Part shown: positions 51,895 to 60,825 of the stretch, in pieces
Layout: each line of letters starts with the position of its first letter
How positions within the stretch are numbered: the stretch's first letter is position 1
Assembly (NCBI RefSeq): GCF_963676735.1
Contig: NZ_OY781464.1
Coordinates: 2,699,001-2,763,000, forward strand
Source of the DNA: an uncultured Draconibacterium sp.
GTDB taxonomy: Bacteria; Bacteroidota; Bacteroidia; Bacteroidales; Prolixibacteraceae
Direction: 5' to 3'
DNA length: 64,000 nucleotides
The notes under the pieces: model-generated
What the model saw: the letters and a program-made list of their open reading frames with translations, nothing else
Database searches by the model: none
Told to the model about the DNA's origin: nothing
Program-made: the position numbers and the translations under genes

Positions 51895-52356
51895 ATGGAA
51901 GATAGAAAGAAAGACGGCAGGTACGGTAGATTGTACAAACAATTAAGCGAATTGGTTTTAAAAAGCAACAACACACAGGCCCGGATGGCTACCATTATTG
52001 CGGTTTTACATCATAAAATGGAATATTTTTTCTGGACAGGTTATTACTTACTTGAAGATGGTAAAATGACAGTAAACTCGTACCAGGGACCGGTAGCCTG
52101 CCAGGTTTTGGAGAAAAATAAAGGCGTATGCTGGGCTGCTTTTAACCAGCAAGAAACAGTTATTGTTGAAGATGTTCATGCTTTTCCCGGACATATTGCC
52201 TGCGATTCCAGATCAAACTCGGAGATTGTAGTTCCATTAAAAAATGCCGAAGGTAAGATAATTGGAGTTCTGGATGTTGACAGCTCTGAAAAAGCTGCAT
52301 TTACTAAAGTTGATGCACTTTGGCTGGAAAAGATATTAGAACTGATTCACAGCTAA
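51895..52356 (+). CDS. msrC: Free methionine-R-sulfoxide reductase (GAF domain)
   Basis: 153 aa single GAF domain. All three Cys positions of fRMsr are present: YQGPVACQVL, KGVCWAAF and FPGHIACDSRSNSEIV; the last includes the resolving and catalytic pair region in E. coli numbering 84/94/118. It reduces free L-Met-(R)-sulfoxide, not protein-bound. Divergent from DUF4870. With the exported MsrA at 63.4 kb the strain has separate repair for free and protein-bound oxidised methionine. Confidence 0.92.
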   Translation: MEDRKKDGRYGRLYKQLSELVLKSNNTQARMATIIAVLHHKMEYFFWTGYYLLEDGKMTVNSYQGPVACQVLEKNKGVCWAAFNQQETVIVEDVHAFPGHIACDSRSNSEIVVPLKNAEGKIIGVLDVDSSEKAAFTKVDALWLEKILELIHS

Positions 52357-52707
52357 GTTGCTCGAACTTTTACCTAACAGAACCATCAATTAAATAGACT
52401 CCAAACAGTGTTTAACGACATACAAACTTTCGTTTTTTGGTTTGGTTAAATTTATTGTTGGTCGCCAACATTACCGTTATCCATAAAAAATTCAAATGGC
52501 AGGCTAAAATACGTCTTGTATACGGCCATAGTATTTCCAGAATCAGTAGGCTTCCTGTCCATCGTTATTTAAAATTACCAAATATCAACAGAATGTTAAA
52601 ATAGTATATCACATTTCCACAAAATCACACCAATTGTGTCTTTTTGAAATTCTATTGCTATTTTTGATACCATATTGAATTATATAATCAATTAAAATAG
52701 CAGTAAG
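52357..52707. other. Intergenic region upstream of the class I aminotransferase gene
   Basis: 351 bases, AT-rich, holding the aminotransferase promoter at its right end. No ORF, hairpin or repeat recognised in the rest. Confidence 0.5.
52634..52666 (+). promoter_or_regulatory. Promoter of the class I aminotransferase gene
   Basis: TTG at 52634-52636, 22-base spacer, TATTTTTG at 52659-52666 (perfect -7). A second TTG at 52644 is too close. Leader of 41 bases to the ATG. Confidence 0.55.
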
Positions 52708-54009
52708 ATGGAAAAAGGACTAAAAAGCAATCATTTTGTAAACCTCAACTTAAATGTTAGAGGCTTAAACCAGTCGGCAACCTTACTTATTAACGAACGA
52801 AGCAACGAACTCATTCAGAAAGGAGAAACTGTTTATAAGTTGGGACTTGGCCAATCGCCTTTCCCGGTACCGGAAATTGTACAGGAAGCTTTGCGAAAAA
52901 ACGCCCATCAGAAAGACTATTTGCCGGTTAAAGGCCTAATTCCCTTGCGCGAAGCAATAGCTGAATTTAATTACCGACACCAGGGTTTGGAGGGATCGGC
53001 TGACGATATTATGATTGGCCCCGGCTCGAAAGAACTTATTTTTATTTTACAATTGGTTTATTATGGCGAACTTATTATTCCAACACCAAGCTGGGTATCG
53101 TACTCGCCACAAGCGCGTATTGCGGGTCGCCATGTTACATGGGTTCCCACATCAGAAGAAAGCGAATGGAAATTGAGTCCGGAAAAGCTGGACCTGATTT
53201 GCCGCACCGACCCCGACCGACCGCGCGTGGTTATTTTAAATTATCCATCGAATCCAACAGGGGCAACCTACTCTGAAAATTGGTTGAAAAAACTGGCCGA
53301 AGTAGCCAGGAAATATAATATTATACTGATTTCGGATGAAATTTACAGTTTACTCGACCACAACGGAGAGCATGTATCGATAGCAAGATATTACCCTGAA
53401 GGCACCATTGTAAGCAGTGGTTTAAGCAAATGGGCAGGAGCCGGTGGCTGGCGACTTGGCACCTTTACTTTCCCATCGAACTTAAAATGGCTGCAAAACG
53501 CCATGGCTACTGTTGCCAGCGAAACATTTACATCAACCAGTGCACCAATACAATACGCAGCAATAACGGCTTTTGAAGATCATCCTGAAATTGATGAATA
53601 CCTGCTGCATTCGCGCCGTATTTTAAAAACACTTGGCAGCTATTTTGCCAACCGGCTACGTGCAAAATACATTACGGTACCCACGCCGAAAGGTGGATTC
53701 TACTTGTTCCCGAATTTTAACCTCTACCGTGAGCGGCTTGCTGCCCGGGGTATTCTTACTTCGTTTGAATTGTGCGAGGCCATTCTTCGCGAAACGGGCG
53801 TGGCTTTTCTTCCGGGCATGGACTTTGGGCGTCAACCCGAAGAGCTGACCGCTCGAATTGCCTATGTTGATTTTGATGGCGAAAGTGTTCTGAAAACAGC
53901 CATGACTGAATACAAAGACACTCCTTTAACCGAAGCATTTTTGAAAAAATATTGCAGCAAAATGATTTATGCCATAAAAAAACTGGAAGACTGGCTCGAT
54001 GAATTATAA
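52708..54009 (+). CDS. PLP-dependent aminotransferase, class I/II
   Basis: 433 aa. Fold type I: LGLGQSPFPVPEIVQEAL, GPGSKELIF, NYPSNPTGATYSE, LISDEIYSLL (Asp for PLP pyridine N) and SSGLSKWAGAGGWRLG (Schiff-base Lys in SKW). The C-terminal half includes PKGGFYLFPNFN. Length and motifs resemble aspartate/aromatic aminotransferases but the side-chain specificity is undetermined. It is monocistronic with its own promoter and terminator. Confidence 0.88.
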   Translation: MEKGLKSNHFVNLNLNVRGLNQSATLLINERSNELIQKGETVYKLGLGQSPFPVPEIVQEALRKNAHQKDYLPVKGLIPLREAIAEFNYRHQGLEGSADDIMIGPGSKELIFILQLVYYGELIIPTPSWVSYSPQARIAGRHVTWVPTSEESEWKLSPEKLDLICRTDPDRPRVVILNYPSNPTGATYSENWLKKLAEVARKYNIILISDEIYSLLDHNGEHVSIARYYPEGTIVSSGLSKWAGAGGWRLGTFTFPSNLKWLQNAMATVASETFTSTSAPIQYAAITAFEDHPEIDEYLLHSRRILKTLGSYFANRLRAKYITVPTPKGGFYLFPNFNLYRERLAARGILTSFELCEAILRETGVAFLPGMDFGRQPEELTARIAYVDFDGESVLKTAMTEYKDTPLTEAFLKKYCSKMIYAIKKLEDWLDEL

Positions 54010-54450
54010 GGTGGAAAACACAAAAACAGCACCGCAAAAACTTAGTAGGAAAGGTAAGTGAGCAATTTTCAAGCTTACCTCTCCTCCCCCCTTTTCTTAT
54101 ATAATCTGTTAATACCCCGAATTAATACCTTAACTCGCACCAACAAGTATCGTAACTTTCAGTGCAAAAACCGCATGACTATGTTTTCTCCAGGCATAAT
54201 TAAAATCTTGCAATACCTTTTTGTTATGCTTTTTCCCTTCGTAAGATTATTGTTGAAAGTGCAGGCATTGCCCGTAAAACAGCCCTGGTTTATAGAAACA
54301 TACCAATTGAAATACTTGAGTAGGGACACTTCATTGCTGTGGGAAAAGCTACTTTAGTCAATAAAAAACGTAAACAATTCTTGACTTCAGCAGATTAACA
54401 TATTAACTTTACTACTACATGCACGATAACATTCAATTTAACTCGACATC
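54010..54450. other. Intergenic region between the aminotransferase and porin genes
   Basis: 441 bases. The left end holds the aminotransferase terminator; a plus-strand frame (54058-54357, 99 codons) begins inside that hairpin, has no leader signal and codon use unlike its neighbours, and is not called. No other feature seen. Confidence 0.5.
54047..54098 (+). terminator. Terminator of the class I aminotransferase gene
   Basis: AGGAAAGGTAAG (54047-54058) pairs with CTTACCTCTCCT (54074-54085) with one mismatch, followed by C/T-rich sequence and TTTTCTTAT. Confidence 0.65.
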
Positions 54451-55890
54451 ATGAAATCATACCTAATTCTTCTGATTTTAGCATTTATTACACTTCCTTT
54501 TTACACAATAGCCCAGCTGAACTATATAGAACAAGGAGATAAAACCGGTTTTAGTTTCGACACTTACGGACGAGTAGGTGTGGATTGGAATTACGATAAC
54601 GGGGGTTCAATAGGTAGAAGGTTAAATTTAAATAATATGGGTAGTATTGGTGGCCGTTTAGAGGAACAGGACTACCTTGAGTTGGTGCCAACCTTTCATT
54701 TTAAACCATTTAACGACAACGACCCCACAAAAATTAAAGTTCAAACACGGTTTGCCGTTTATTCAAATAGTTTATCCCTGTTTGGCAATTCGTCAACCAG
54801 TAGCTTAGGAGGCCTTACCATTGCCATGCCAGAAATTTATGCCGAAGCCAGCAATATAAATGGCAAAGATCTGAGTATTTGGATTGGAGCCCGCCTTTAC
54901 CGAAAAGGAGAAGTGCATATTGCCGACCATTTTTTCTTTGATGACCATTCAGGACAGGGATTTGGCGTAGCGTTTAAAAACACACGTTTTGCGTCCATAT
55001 TTGTATCTTCAACAGATACCACAGCCGATGTTCCGCCCTATTTTTATTTAAATATTGGCGATGGTGTAACAAATATCGCTCTTCGTCAGCGCAATGTTCT
55101 CGTTGTGGAACACGATTTTCAGCTAAATAACCAGAACACACTTACCGGCTTATTTGAATTTCATCGAATGGGTGGCGCAGAAAGCAATCCTATTCCTACA
55201 CCATTCGAAGAACATGAACCAGGTATTATTCTAAATTACCCGTCAGATCATGGATTTGTTTACGGGCTTAAGCTTCAATCCGAACTACCATCTCCTGGCA
55301 ACAGGGCGTATAACACATTGGCGATTCGTTACGGTTCCCGCATTGCTAATGGTGGCGATGGGGGGCACTCAAAAACCTGGGTAACGTACGGCGCTCCCGA
55401 CCTCGATAAACTTAATTTTTCAGGTGCCTATTCATTGTCGATTGTAGATGAAATAAAGTTCGACCTGTCTGAAAAAAATAATTTTAACGGCTACTTTATT
55501 TTTACACAGAGTAAAGGAGCTGCAGATACAAAAGGGATGGCAAAAACTTACTGGGCCCGCGAGGTATACAATTACAAACAAGACCTCACCTTTGGATTCA
55601 GAGATGTGCATTACATTTCCGACAAATTCCATTTACTTAGCGAATTCCATTATTCGCAGCGAACAGATGGCGAAGATCCTAAATATAGTTATCAGAAATT
55701 CAGTCTGGCACCAACATTTGCTCCAACCGGCGAAAAAAGTACCAGCGTAAGGCCACATTTCCGGTTCATATTTTCCTTATCACACTACAACAATGCTGCT
55801 GTAGAAAACCTCTATTCACCGTATTTACAGTTTGTGGGCAAGCAAAAATGGGGACATTATTTAGGCGTAAAAGCCGAATGGTGGTTGTAG
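54451..55890 (+). CDS. LamB/maltoporin-like outer membrane porin
   Basis: 479 aa. Sec signal ending TIAQLNY. The mature protein starts GFSFDTYGRVGVDWNY and has long alternating strands ending in the aromatic VKAEWWL, fitting outer-membrane insertion. MPEIYAEASN, IGARLYRKGEVHIADHFFFDDHSGQGFGV and RTDGEDPKYS resemble LamB-type sugar porins, in which AdlH-like WAGRRYYQRHDVHIIDFYYWD carries the same pattern. The solute is unknown. The downstream pseudouridine synthase gene overlaps its last bases. Confidence 0.7.
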   Translation: MKSYLILLILAFITLPFYTIAQLNYIEQGDKTGFSFDTYGRVGVDWNYDNGGSIGRRLNLNNMGSIGGRLEEQDYLELVPTFHFKPFNDNDPTKIKVQTRFAVYSNSLSLFGNSSTSSLGGLTIAMPEIYAEASNINGKDLSIWIGARLYRKGEVHIADHFFFDDHSGQGFGVAFKNTRFASIFVSSTDTTADVPPYFYLNIGDGVTNIALRQRNVLVVEHDFQLNNQNTLTGLFEFHRMGGAESNPIPTPFEEHEPGIILNYPSDHGFVYGLKLQSELPSPGNRAYNTLAIRYGSRIANGGDGGHSKTWVTYGAPDLDKLNFSGAYSLSIVDEIKFDLSEKNNFNGYFIFTQSKGAADTKGMAKTYWAREVYNYKQDLTFGFRDVHYISDKFHLLSEFHYSQRTDGEDPKYSYQKFSLAPTFAPTGEKSTSVRPHFRFIFSLSHYNNAAVENLYSPYLQFVGKQKWGHYLGVKAEWWL

Positions 55891-56642
55891 ATTTTCTACC
55901 TTTGCCACCAGTGGAAAGCAAACGATTAAATAAAGCAATTTCAGAAACCGGCTTTTGCTCGCGGCGCGAGGCCGACCGTTTTATTGAAGCCGGACAAGTG
56001 AGGGTGAATGGAGCCGTAGCAGGTTTGGGAGTAAAAGTTACCCCCGACGATAAAATTGAAGTAAACGGAGAAATGATTAGTAAAGAGGTGCCCAAAATTT
56101 ATCTCGCTTTCCATAAACCCGTGGGAATAACCTGCACAACTGACACCAGCAAAAAAGACAACATTATTGATTACATTAATTTTCCTGAACGGATATTTCC
56201 AATTGGGCGTCTGGACAAACCAAGCGAAGGCCTTATTTTTATGACCAACGATGGCGATATTGTAAACAAAATACTGCGCGCCGGCAATAATCATGAAAAA
56301 GAATACATCGTAAATGTAAATCGAAAAATAACACAAGCTTTTATCCGGCAAATGAGCAACGGCGTTCCCATTCTCGACACGGTAACAAAAAAATGCAGGG
56401 TCGAACGAATCAACGATTTTACCTTCCGCATAATACTTACACAGGGGCTGAACCGGCAAATACGGCGAATGTGTAAACACCTGGGCTACGAAGTTACGCG
56501 ATTGAAGCGCATGCGTATAATGAATATCAGCCTTGGTAAATTAAAACCAGGCCAATACCGCCACTTTTCTCCAAAAGAGTTACAAGAAATTAACCAATTG
56601 CTAGCCAATTCAATTAAAACAGAGGAAGCATCTGAAAATTAA
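55878..56642 (+). CDS. rluF: RluF-type 23S rRNA pseudouridine synthase (RsuA family)
   Basis: 254 aa from ATG 55878, 13 bases before the porin gene ends; GTG 55911 (start VESKRLNKAISE) is an attractive alternative because TACCTTTG, a promoter-like -7 element, lies at 55897-55904 and the family usually opens near RLNKAISE. The N-terminal S4 domain (TGFCSRREADRFIEAGQVRVNG) precedes the catalytic domain with GRLDKPSEGLIFMTND (catalytic Asp) and QGLNRQIRRMCKHLGYEV. RluF makes pseudouridine at position 2604 of 23S rRNA and on tRNA-Tyr in E. coli. The 3' end lies 137 bases before the metallophosphoesterase gene. Confidence 0.85.
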   Translation: MVVVDFLPLPPVESKRLNKAISETGFCSRREADRFIEAGQVRVNGAVAGLGVKVTPDDKIEVNGEMISKEVPKIYLAFHKPVGITCTTDTSKKDNIIDYINFPERIFPIGRLDKPSEGLIFMTNDGDIVNKILRAGNNHEKEYIVNVNRKITQAFIRQMSNGVPILDTVTKKCRVERINDFTFRIILTQGLNRQIRRMCKHLGYEVTRLKRMRIMNISLGKLKPGQYRHFSPKELQEINQLLANSIKTEEASEN

Positions 56643-56779
56643 GTGGGACTTAGGACTAAACCAACAACTACTTGCCAATTTACCATTTAAGATTTTTTGT
56701 GATTATTTGATTAATCAGCCAAAACTTTTTACGAATAAAAGCGTTTATTTGCAACCACTTATAACGAAGAAGTAAGTTT

Positions 56780-58048
56780 ATGAGAGCAAGTGCGATGTTA
56801 TTAATTCCGATGTTATTTTTTATGCTCCTGGTTGACGCATACACCTTTCATGGCATAAAACCTTTGCTCATCAAACTCAAAATAAAATTTTTTAAACAAT
56901 TATTAAGTATTCTGTTCTGGGGTATTACCGTTTTCATTTTTGCAGGATTTTGCCTGTTTATGTTCGGTATAAAACACGTTAAACAAGCCGATGCCTATAT
57001 TTACGCCGGATACCTGGTGGTGAGTTTTGCCTTGTTTTACCTCCCCAAGTTTGTATTCATTGTTTTTGTTTTGATGAAAGATATCCACTTGCTTTTTCGA
57101 AAATTTATTGATTGGACAAAAAGAACACGAAGAAAAAATAGTACACCAGCTAATAAGGGGAGGAAAATGGAGCGAGCAGAATTTTTATATCAAATGGGAC
57201 TGGTTTTGGCAGCTATCCCATTTGCGTCAATCCTTTACGGAGTTACAAAAGGGAAATTTAACTACCGCGTAATGCGCGAAAGTTTGTATTTTGAGAACTT
57301 GCCAAAACCATTCAGAGGATTAAAAATTGTACAGGTATCAGATATGCACCTTGGCAGCTTTAACAAAAAGTTCGACCAGGTGGCAAAAGCTGTTGAATTG
57401 ATTAACGAACAAGAGCCGGACATTATACTTTTTACTGGTGACCTGGTAAATAATTTTGCCGAAGAAACCGAAGGCTGGGCACCGGTACTTTCTAAACTGA
57501 AAGCCACCATTGGCAAATATTCCGTTTTGGGTAATCACGACTATGGCGATTACTCGGAATGGGAATCACCTGCTGCCAAAGAAAAGAACCTGGCTGCAAT
57601 AAAACAGTTTCACAAAAAAATTGGATTTCGCTTACTGCTTAACGAAACTGAAACCATTAGCATTAACGATGAAGAAATTGCATTGATTGGTGTGGAAAAT
57701 TGGGGTAAACCTCCCTTCCCTCAGCATGGCGATTTACAAAAAGCGGCAGAAAAAGCAATTGGCCAGCCCGTAAAAATTCTGATGAGCCACGATCCTTCGC
57801 ACTGGGACGAAGAGGTATTAAAATATACCGATATTGATTTAACTTTTGCCGGACACACACATGGCATGCAGTTTGGAATTGAACGTGCCGGAATAAAATG
57901 GAGCCCCGTGCAATACAAATACCCACGATGGGGCGGATTATACCGCGAGGGCAAACAATTTCTATATGTAAACCGTGGTTTTGGTTACATTGGGTTTCCC
58001 GGGAGAATTGGTATGCCTCCCGAGATAACCGTAGTTGAGTTGGTATAA
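56780..58048 (+). CDS. Membrane-anchored metallophosphoesterase
   Basis: 422 aa. Three to four hydrophobic segments in the first ~155 residues (with a basic cytoplasmic loop TKRTRRKNSTPANKG), then a calcineurin-like catalytic domain: QVSDMHLGSF, FTGDLVNNF, VLGNHDYGD, ILMSHDPSHW and FAGHTHGMQFG supply all metal ligands (D-x-H, GD, GNHD, H, GHxH). YkuE/LpxH-like members hydrolyse phosphodiesters such as phospholipids; substrate not fixed. It converges on the TonB receptor gene with only 15 bases between the stops. Confidence 0.9.
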   Translation: MRASAMLLIPMLFFMLLVDAYTFHGIKPLLIKLKIKFFKQLLSILFWGITVFIFAGFCLFMFGIKHVKQADAYIYAGYLVVSFALFYLPKFVFIVFVLMKDIHLLFRKFIDWTKRTRRKNSTPANKGRKMERAEFLYQMGLVLAAIPFASILYGVTKGKFNYRVMRESLYFENLPKPFRGLKIVQVSDMHLGSFNKKFDQVAKAVELINEQEPDIILFTGDLVNNFAEETEGWAPVLSKLKATIGKYSVLGNHDYGDYSEWESPAAKEKNLAAIKQFHKKIGFRLLLNETETISINDEEIALIGVENWGKPPFPQHGDLQKAAEKAIGQPVKILMSHDPSHWDEEVLKYTDIDLTFAGHTHGMQFGIERAGIKWSPVQYKYPRWGGLYREGKQFLYVNRGFGYIGFPGRIGMPPEITVVELV

Positions 58049-58063
58049 ATATCTGAAAATGGT

Positions 58064-60613
58064 TTAAAACTGCTCTTTTCCAAAAATACTACCCGCATTT
58101 TTCTTCGACTTGCCGTTTAGGTTGAGCGAGTATGTCACCCCCAGCTCCACAATGGGGCCATAGCGGTCGTACTCTACTTCCTGGTAAAATATTTGTTGTT
58201 GCTGAGCATTGTAGGCACGCGTATTTAACCCGGTTTGATTGGATCCAAAAATATCCAGAACTTTTACCGAGAAATCCCATCCGGCTAGCTTCTCCGGGGT
58301 GTAATTCAAAGCAGTATTGCTCATCCAAAAGTTGTAATTCTCGCCTTGTGTTGTAACCGTTGACGAGCGGGCATCAAAATCAAGCGTAAATTTTATCTCC
58401 TTCGTAAAAAATAAATTCATATTTCCCTTTATGCTCCAGTTGGTGCTCGAATTATCTTCTTTGTAACCAAACACCTCGCCCTGTGCATTAAAATTATACA
58501 AAGAGCCACCAATAAAAAATTTGGCAAATTGCCCGGCACTCAGGTTGGCGTTTAGCTCAGCACCCAATGACTGCACATTGCCCGAGTTGGTATAACTGCG
58601 TATCAGTACGTTTTCTTCTTCGTAAACAGTGTTCACACGGAAAATTGCATTATCGGTTCCACGGTAAAAACCGGTTAGAGTAAAACTTTGTTCGCCCACT
58701 TTTTTATGCAGCGAAAGCTCAAAATTAGTCAGGTATTCGGGCTCCAGTTCCGGATCGCCAACCAGGTAAACCTCGTAATGACGGCGGTAGAGAAAAGGCA
58801 CCATATTTTTTGTTGGCGGACGGTTAATCCTTCTACTCGCAGCAAAGGTGAGTACATGCCTTTCATTAAAACCGTATTGCAGGTGTAATGTTGGAAACCA
58901 ATCGAGCTGCTGAACTTTGTATTCGGTCTGCTGTGGACGTTCAAAAATATCTACATAATCCGGGTTACCAATCTCCAGTAACTGATCGGTATATTCCAGA
59001 CGTAAACCGGCAACCAGGTTTAATTTTCCGAAAGTTCCTGAATAATCGATGTAGCCGGCATAAATAGCACGTGATAATTCCACATCGTTATTAAATTTAT
59101 TGTTGGTACCCCAGGCTCCGGTGTTTACATTTAAGGTATCGTAATTGTATCCACCCTCCTGTTTTACAAACTGGGGCTGAAAACCAATTCCAAGTTTACC
59201 TTCGTTTTCCAACTCTTTTTCCCACTCTACCGAAGTGCGAAAACCATCCAGCGGAGTGGCATCAGTTTGCTGATAATGTTTTAGCAACTGGCCTGGCTCA
59301 TCGTTGGGTTTGTCAAAATCGTAATCCAGGTTATCCAGGTGGCGGCTTAAATTCGAGTGTTCGTACAACAACGACAGTTTCACCTGCGATTTATTGTCGA
59401 ACTTTTGAATGAGGTCGATGTTTGCCGTATGGAATTTCCCAAAACGGTCGTCGGTATTCGGATTGTAAATCCAATGGTTTTCAGCATCAATTCCCTGAAT
59501 CGGATTTTTTTCCACATCGCCATAAAAATTGTTGTACACATAAAAAGCCGAACGCCCTTCAGTGCGATTTCCGTAATAATACGAGGCTGAAACCGTACTA
59601 TTTGCTGAAAGCTTATAATCGATACCCCAATTAGCCGAATAGTTTTCATACCATTCCGGGCGTTCGCCATCAGCCACCATGTGATAATACGATCCATTGC
59701 TTTGTAACAGTCGCGCATCGCCAACGCGCAGTCCGTTCACATTTTTATAGTTGTAATTTACCCCGCCAAATAAAGCAAAGTCGTCTTTCCGATAGGCCAT
59801 ATGTAGTCCGGCACCATAGCGGTCGTCTTTCATTTTGTAGCCACTATATTTATCGGTTTTATTTCCCCAGGGCGAGCCTCCAAGCAAGCCATTAGACGAA
59901 ATAGAGAAGCCGTCGGCACCACTTTTTTTCGTCTCAATATTTATAATTCCACCTTTACCCTGGGCATCGTAACGTGCAGTTGGCACTGTAATTACATCAA
60001 TATTTTCGATATTGCTTGCCGCAATTTGGTTTAACAAAACCGAAGCCTCCATTTGTGTTGGTTTTCCATTCAAATAAACCATAAAATCACTTGTTCCGCG
60101 CAAAGAAACCGTCCCATCCGGATCAACCGATACCGATGGTAGTTTATTCAACACATCAACAGCAGTCCCCCCGCTGGCAGTTTCAAAGTCGCCGGCCCGG
60201 TAGGTTTGTCTATCTATTTTTCGTGAGGTAGCCTTGGCATTTCCCCGAACTTCAACCCCCTCGAGTTCCATTGATACTGCAGAAATGACAATTTCACCCA
60301 AATGAACATGTAGTTTGTTCGCTTCCACCAAAACCGCATTTATGGTATCGGTTTGGTAGCCAATAAACGACACCACCACTTTATAATTACCATTTTTAAG
60401 ATCATCAATCTTAAAACGTCCTTTATCGTTCGAAACAGCTCCGCCAAGGGGCTCACCAGAGTTTTCAGAAATTACTGTAACAGAAGCAAAAGGAACCCTG
60501 TCGCCCGAATCGTAATCTTTAACAAAGCCTGAAATGCTTCCTGTTTGGGCAAATACACCGCTTAAAAACACTATAAAAACTGCGGTTAAAAGTATTTTAA
60601 GAAAATGGGTCAT
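58064..60613 (-). CDS. TonB-dependent receptor, outer membrane beta-barrel family
   Basis: 849 aa. Sec signal (VFIVFLSGVFAQ), a carboxypeptidase-regulatory-like domain (ISGFVKDYDSGDRVPFASVTV, residues about 25-105), then a plug (YRAGDFETASGGTAVDVLNKLPSVSVDPDG, RGTSDFMVYLNG) and a long barrel of the OMP_b-brl_3 type. It is not SusC-like (no SusD partner, no SusC signature). Such receptors import siderophores, peptides or unknown ligands with TonB energy. No ligand-specific neighbour gene is present. The family is abundant in Bacteroidota. Confidence 0.88.
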   Translation of the reverse strand: MTHFLKILLTAVFIVFLSGVFAQTGSISGFVKDYDSGDRVPFASVTVISENSGEPLGGAVSNDKGRFKIDDLKNGNYKVVVSFIGYQTDTINAVLVEANKLHVHLGEIVISAVSMELEGVEVRGNAKATSRKIDRQTYRAGDFETASGGTAVDVLNKLPSVSVDPDGTVSLRGTSDFMVYLNGKPTQMEASVLLNQIAASNIENIDVITVPTARYDAQGKGGIINIETKKSGADGFSISSNGLLGGSPWGNKTDKYSGYKMKDDRYGAGLHMAYRKDDFALFGGVNYNYKNVNGLRVGDARLLQSNGSYYHMVADGERPEWYENYSANWGIDYKLSANSTVSASYYYGNRTEGRSAFYVYNNFYGDVEKNPIQGIDAENHWIYNPNTDDRFGKFHTANIDLIQKFDNKSQVKLSLLYEHSNLSRHLDNLDYDFDKPNDEPGQLLKHYQQTDATPLDGFRTSVEWEKELENEGKLGIGFQPQFVKQEGGYNYDTLNVNTGAWGTNNKFNNDVELSRAIYAGYIDYSGTFGKLNLVAGLRLEYTDQLLEIGNPDYVDIFERPQQTEYKVQQLDWFPTLHLQYGFNERHVLTFAASRRINRPPTKNMVPFLYRRHYEVYLVGDPELEPEYLTNFELSLHKKVGEQSFTLTGFYRGTDNAIFRVNTVYEEENVLIRSYTNSGNVQSLGAELNANLSAGQFAKFFIGGSLYNFNAQGEVFGYKEDNSSTNWSIKGNMNLFFTKEIKFTLDFDARSSTVTTQGENYNFWMSNTALNYTPEKLAGWDFSVKVLDIFGSNQTGLNTRAYNAQQQQIFYQEVEYDRYGPIVELGVTYSLNLNGKSKKNAGSIFGKEQF

Positions 60614-60825
60614 CTTCTGATTGATTTAAGTTATGAACATTGAAAAACAGCGCGCAAAAATAAATGTTCAAGCTCAATTCTAATTTCTGAACAATCAATT
60701 TAGATACGAGGTTACAATAATGTTTCGAACCTTTTTTGCATTCAGAACCATGGTTTGCAACAAGAGGCTTAACTTGGATTTAATTGAAAAAATAGTCTAC
60801 TTTTACTCGTCTTAAAATTATTATT

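Noticed and set aside
54058..54357. 99-codon plus-strand ORF after the aminotransferase gene
   Set aside because: It starts inside the terminator hairpin of the aminotransferase gene, has no plausible leader and a composition unlike the neighbouring genes.
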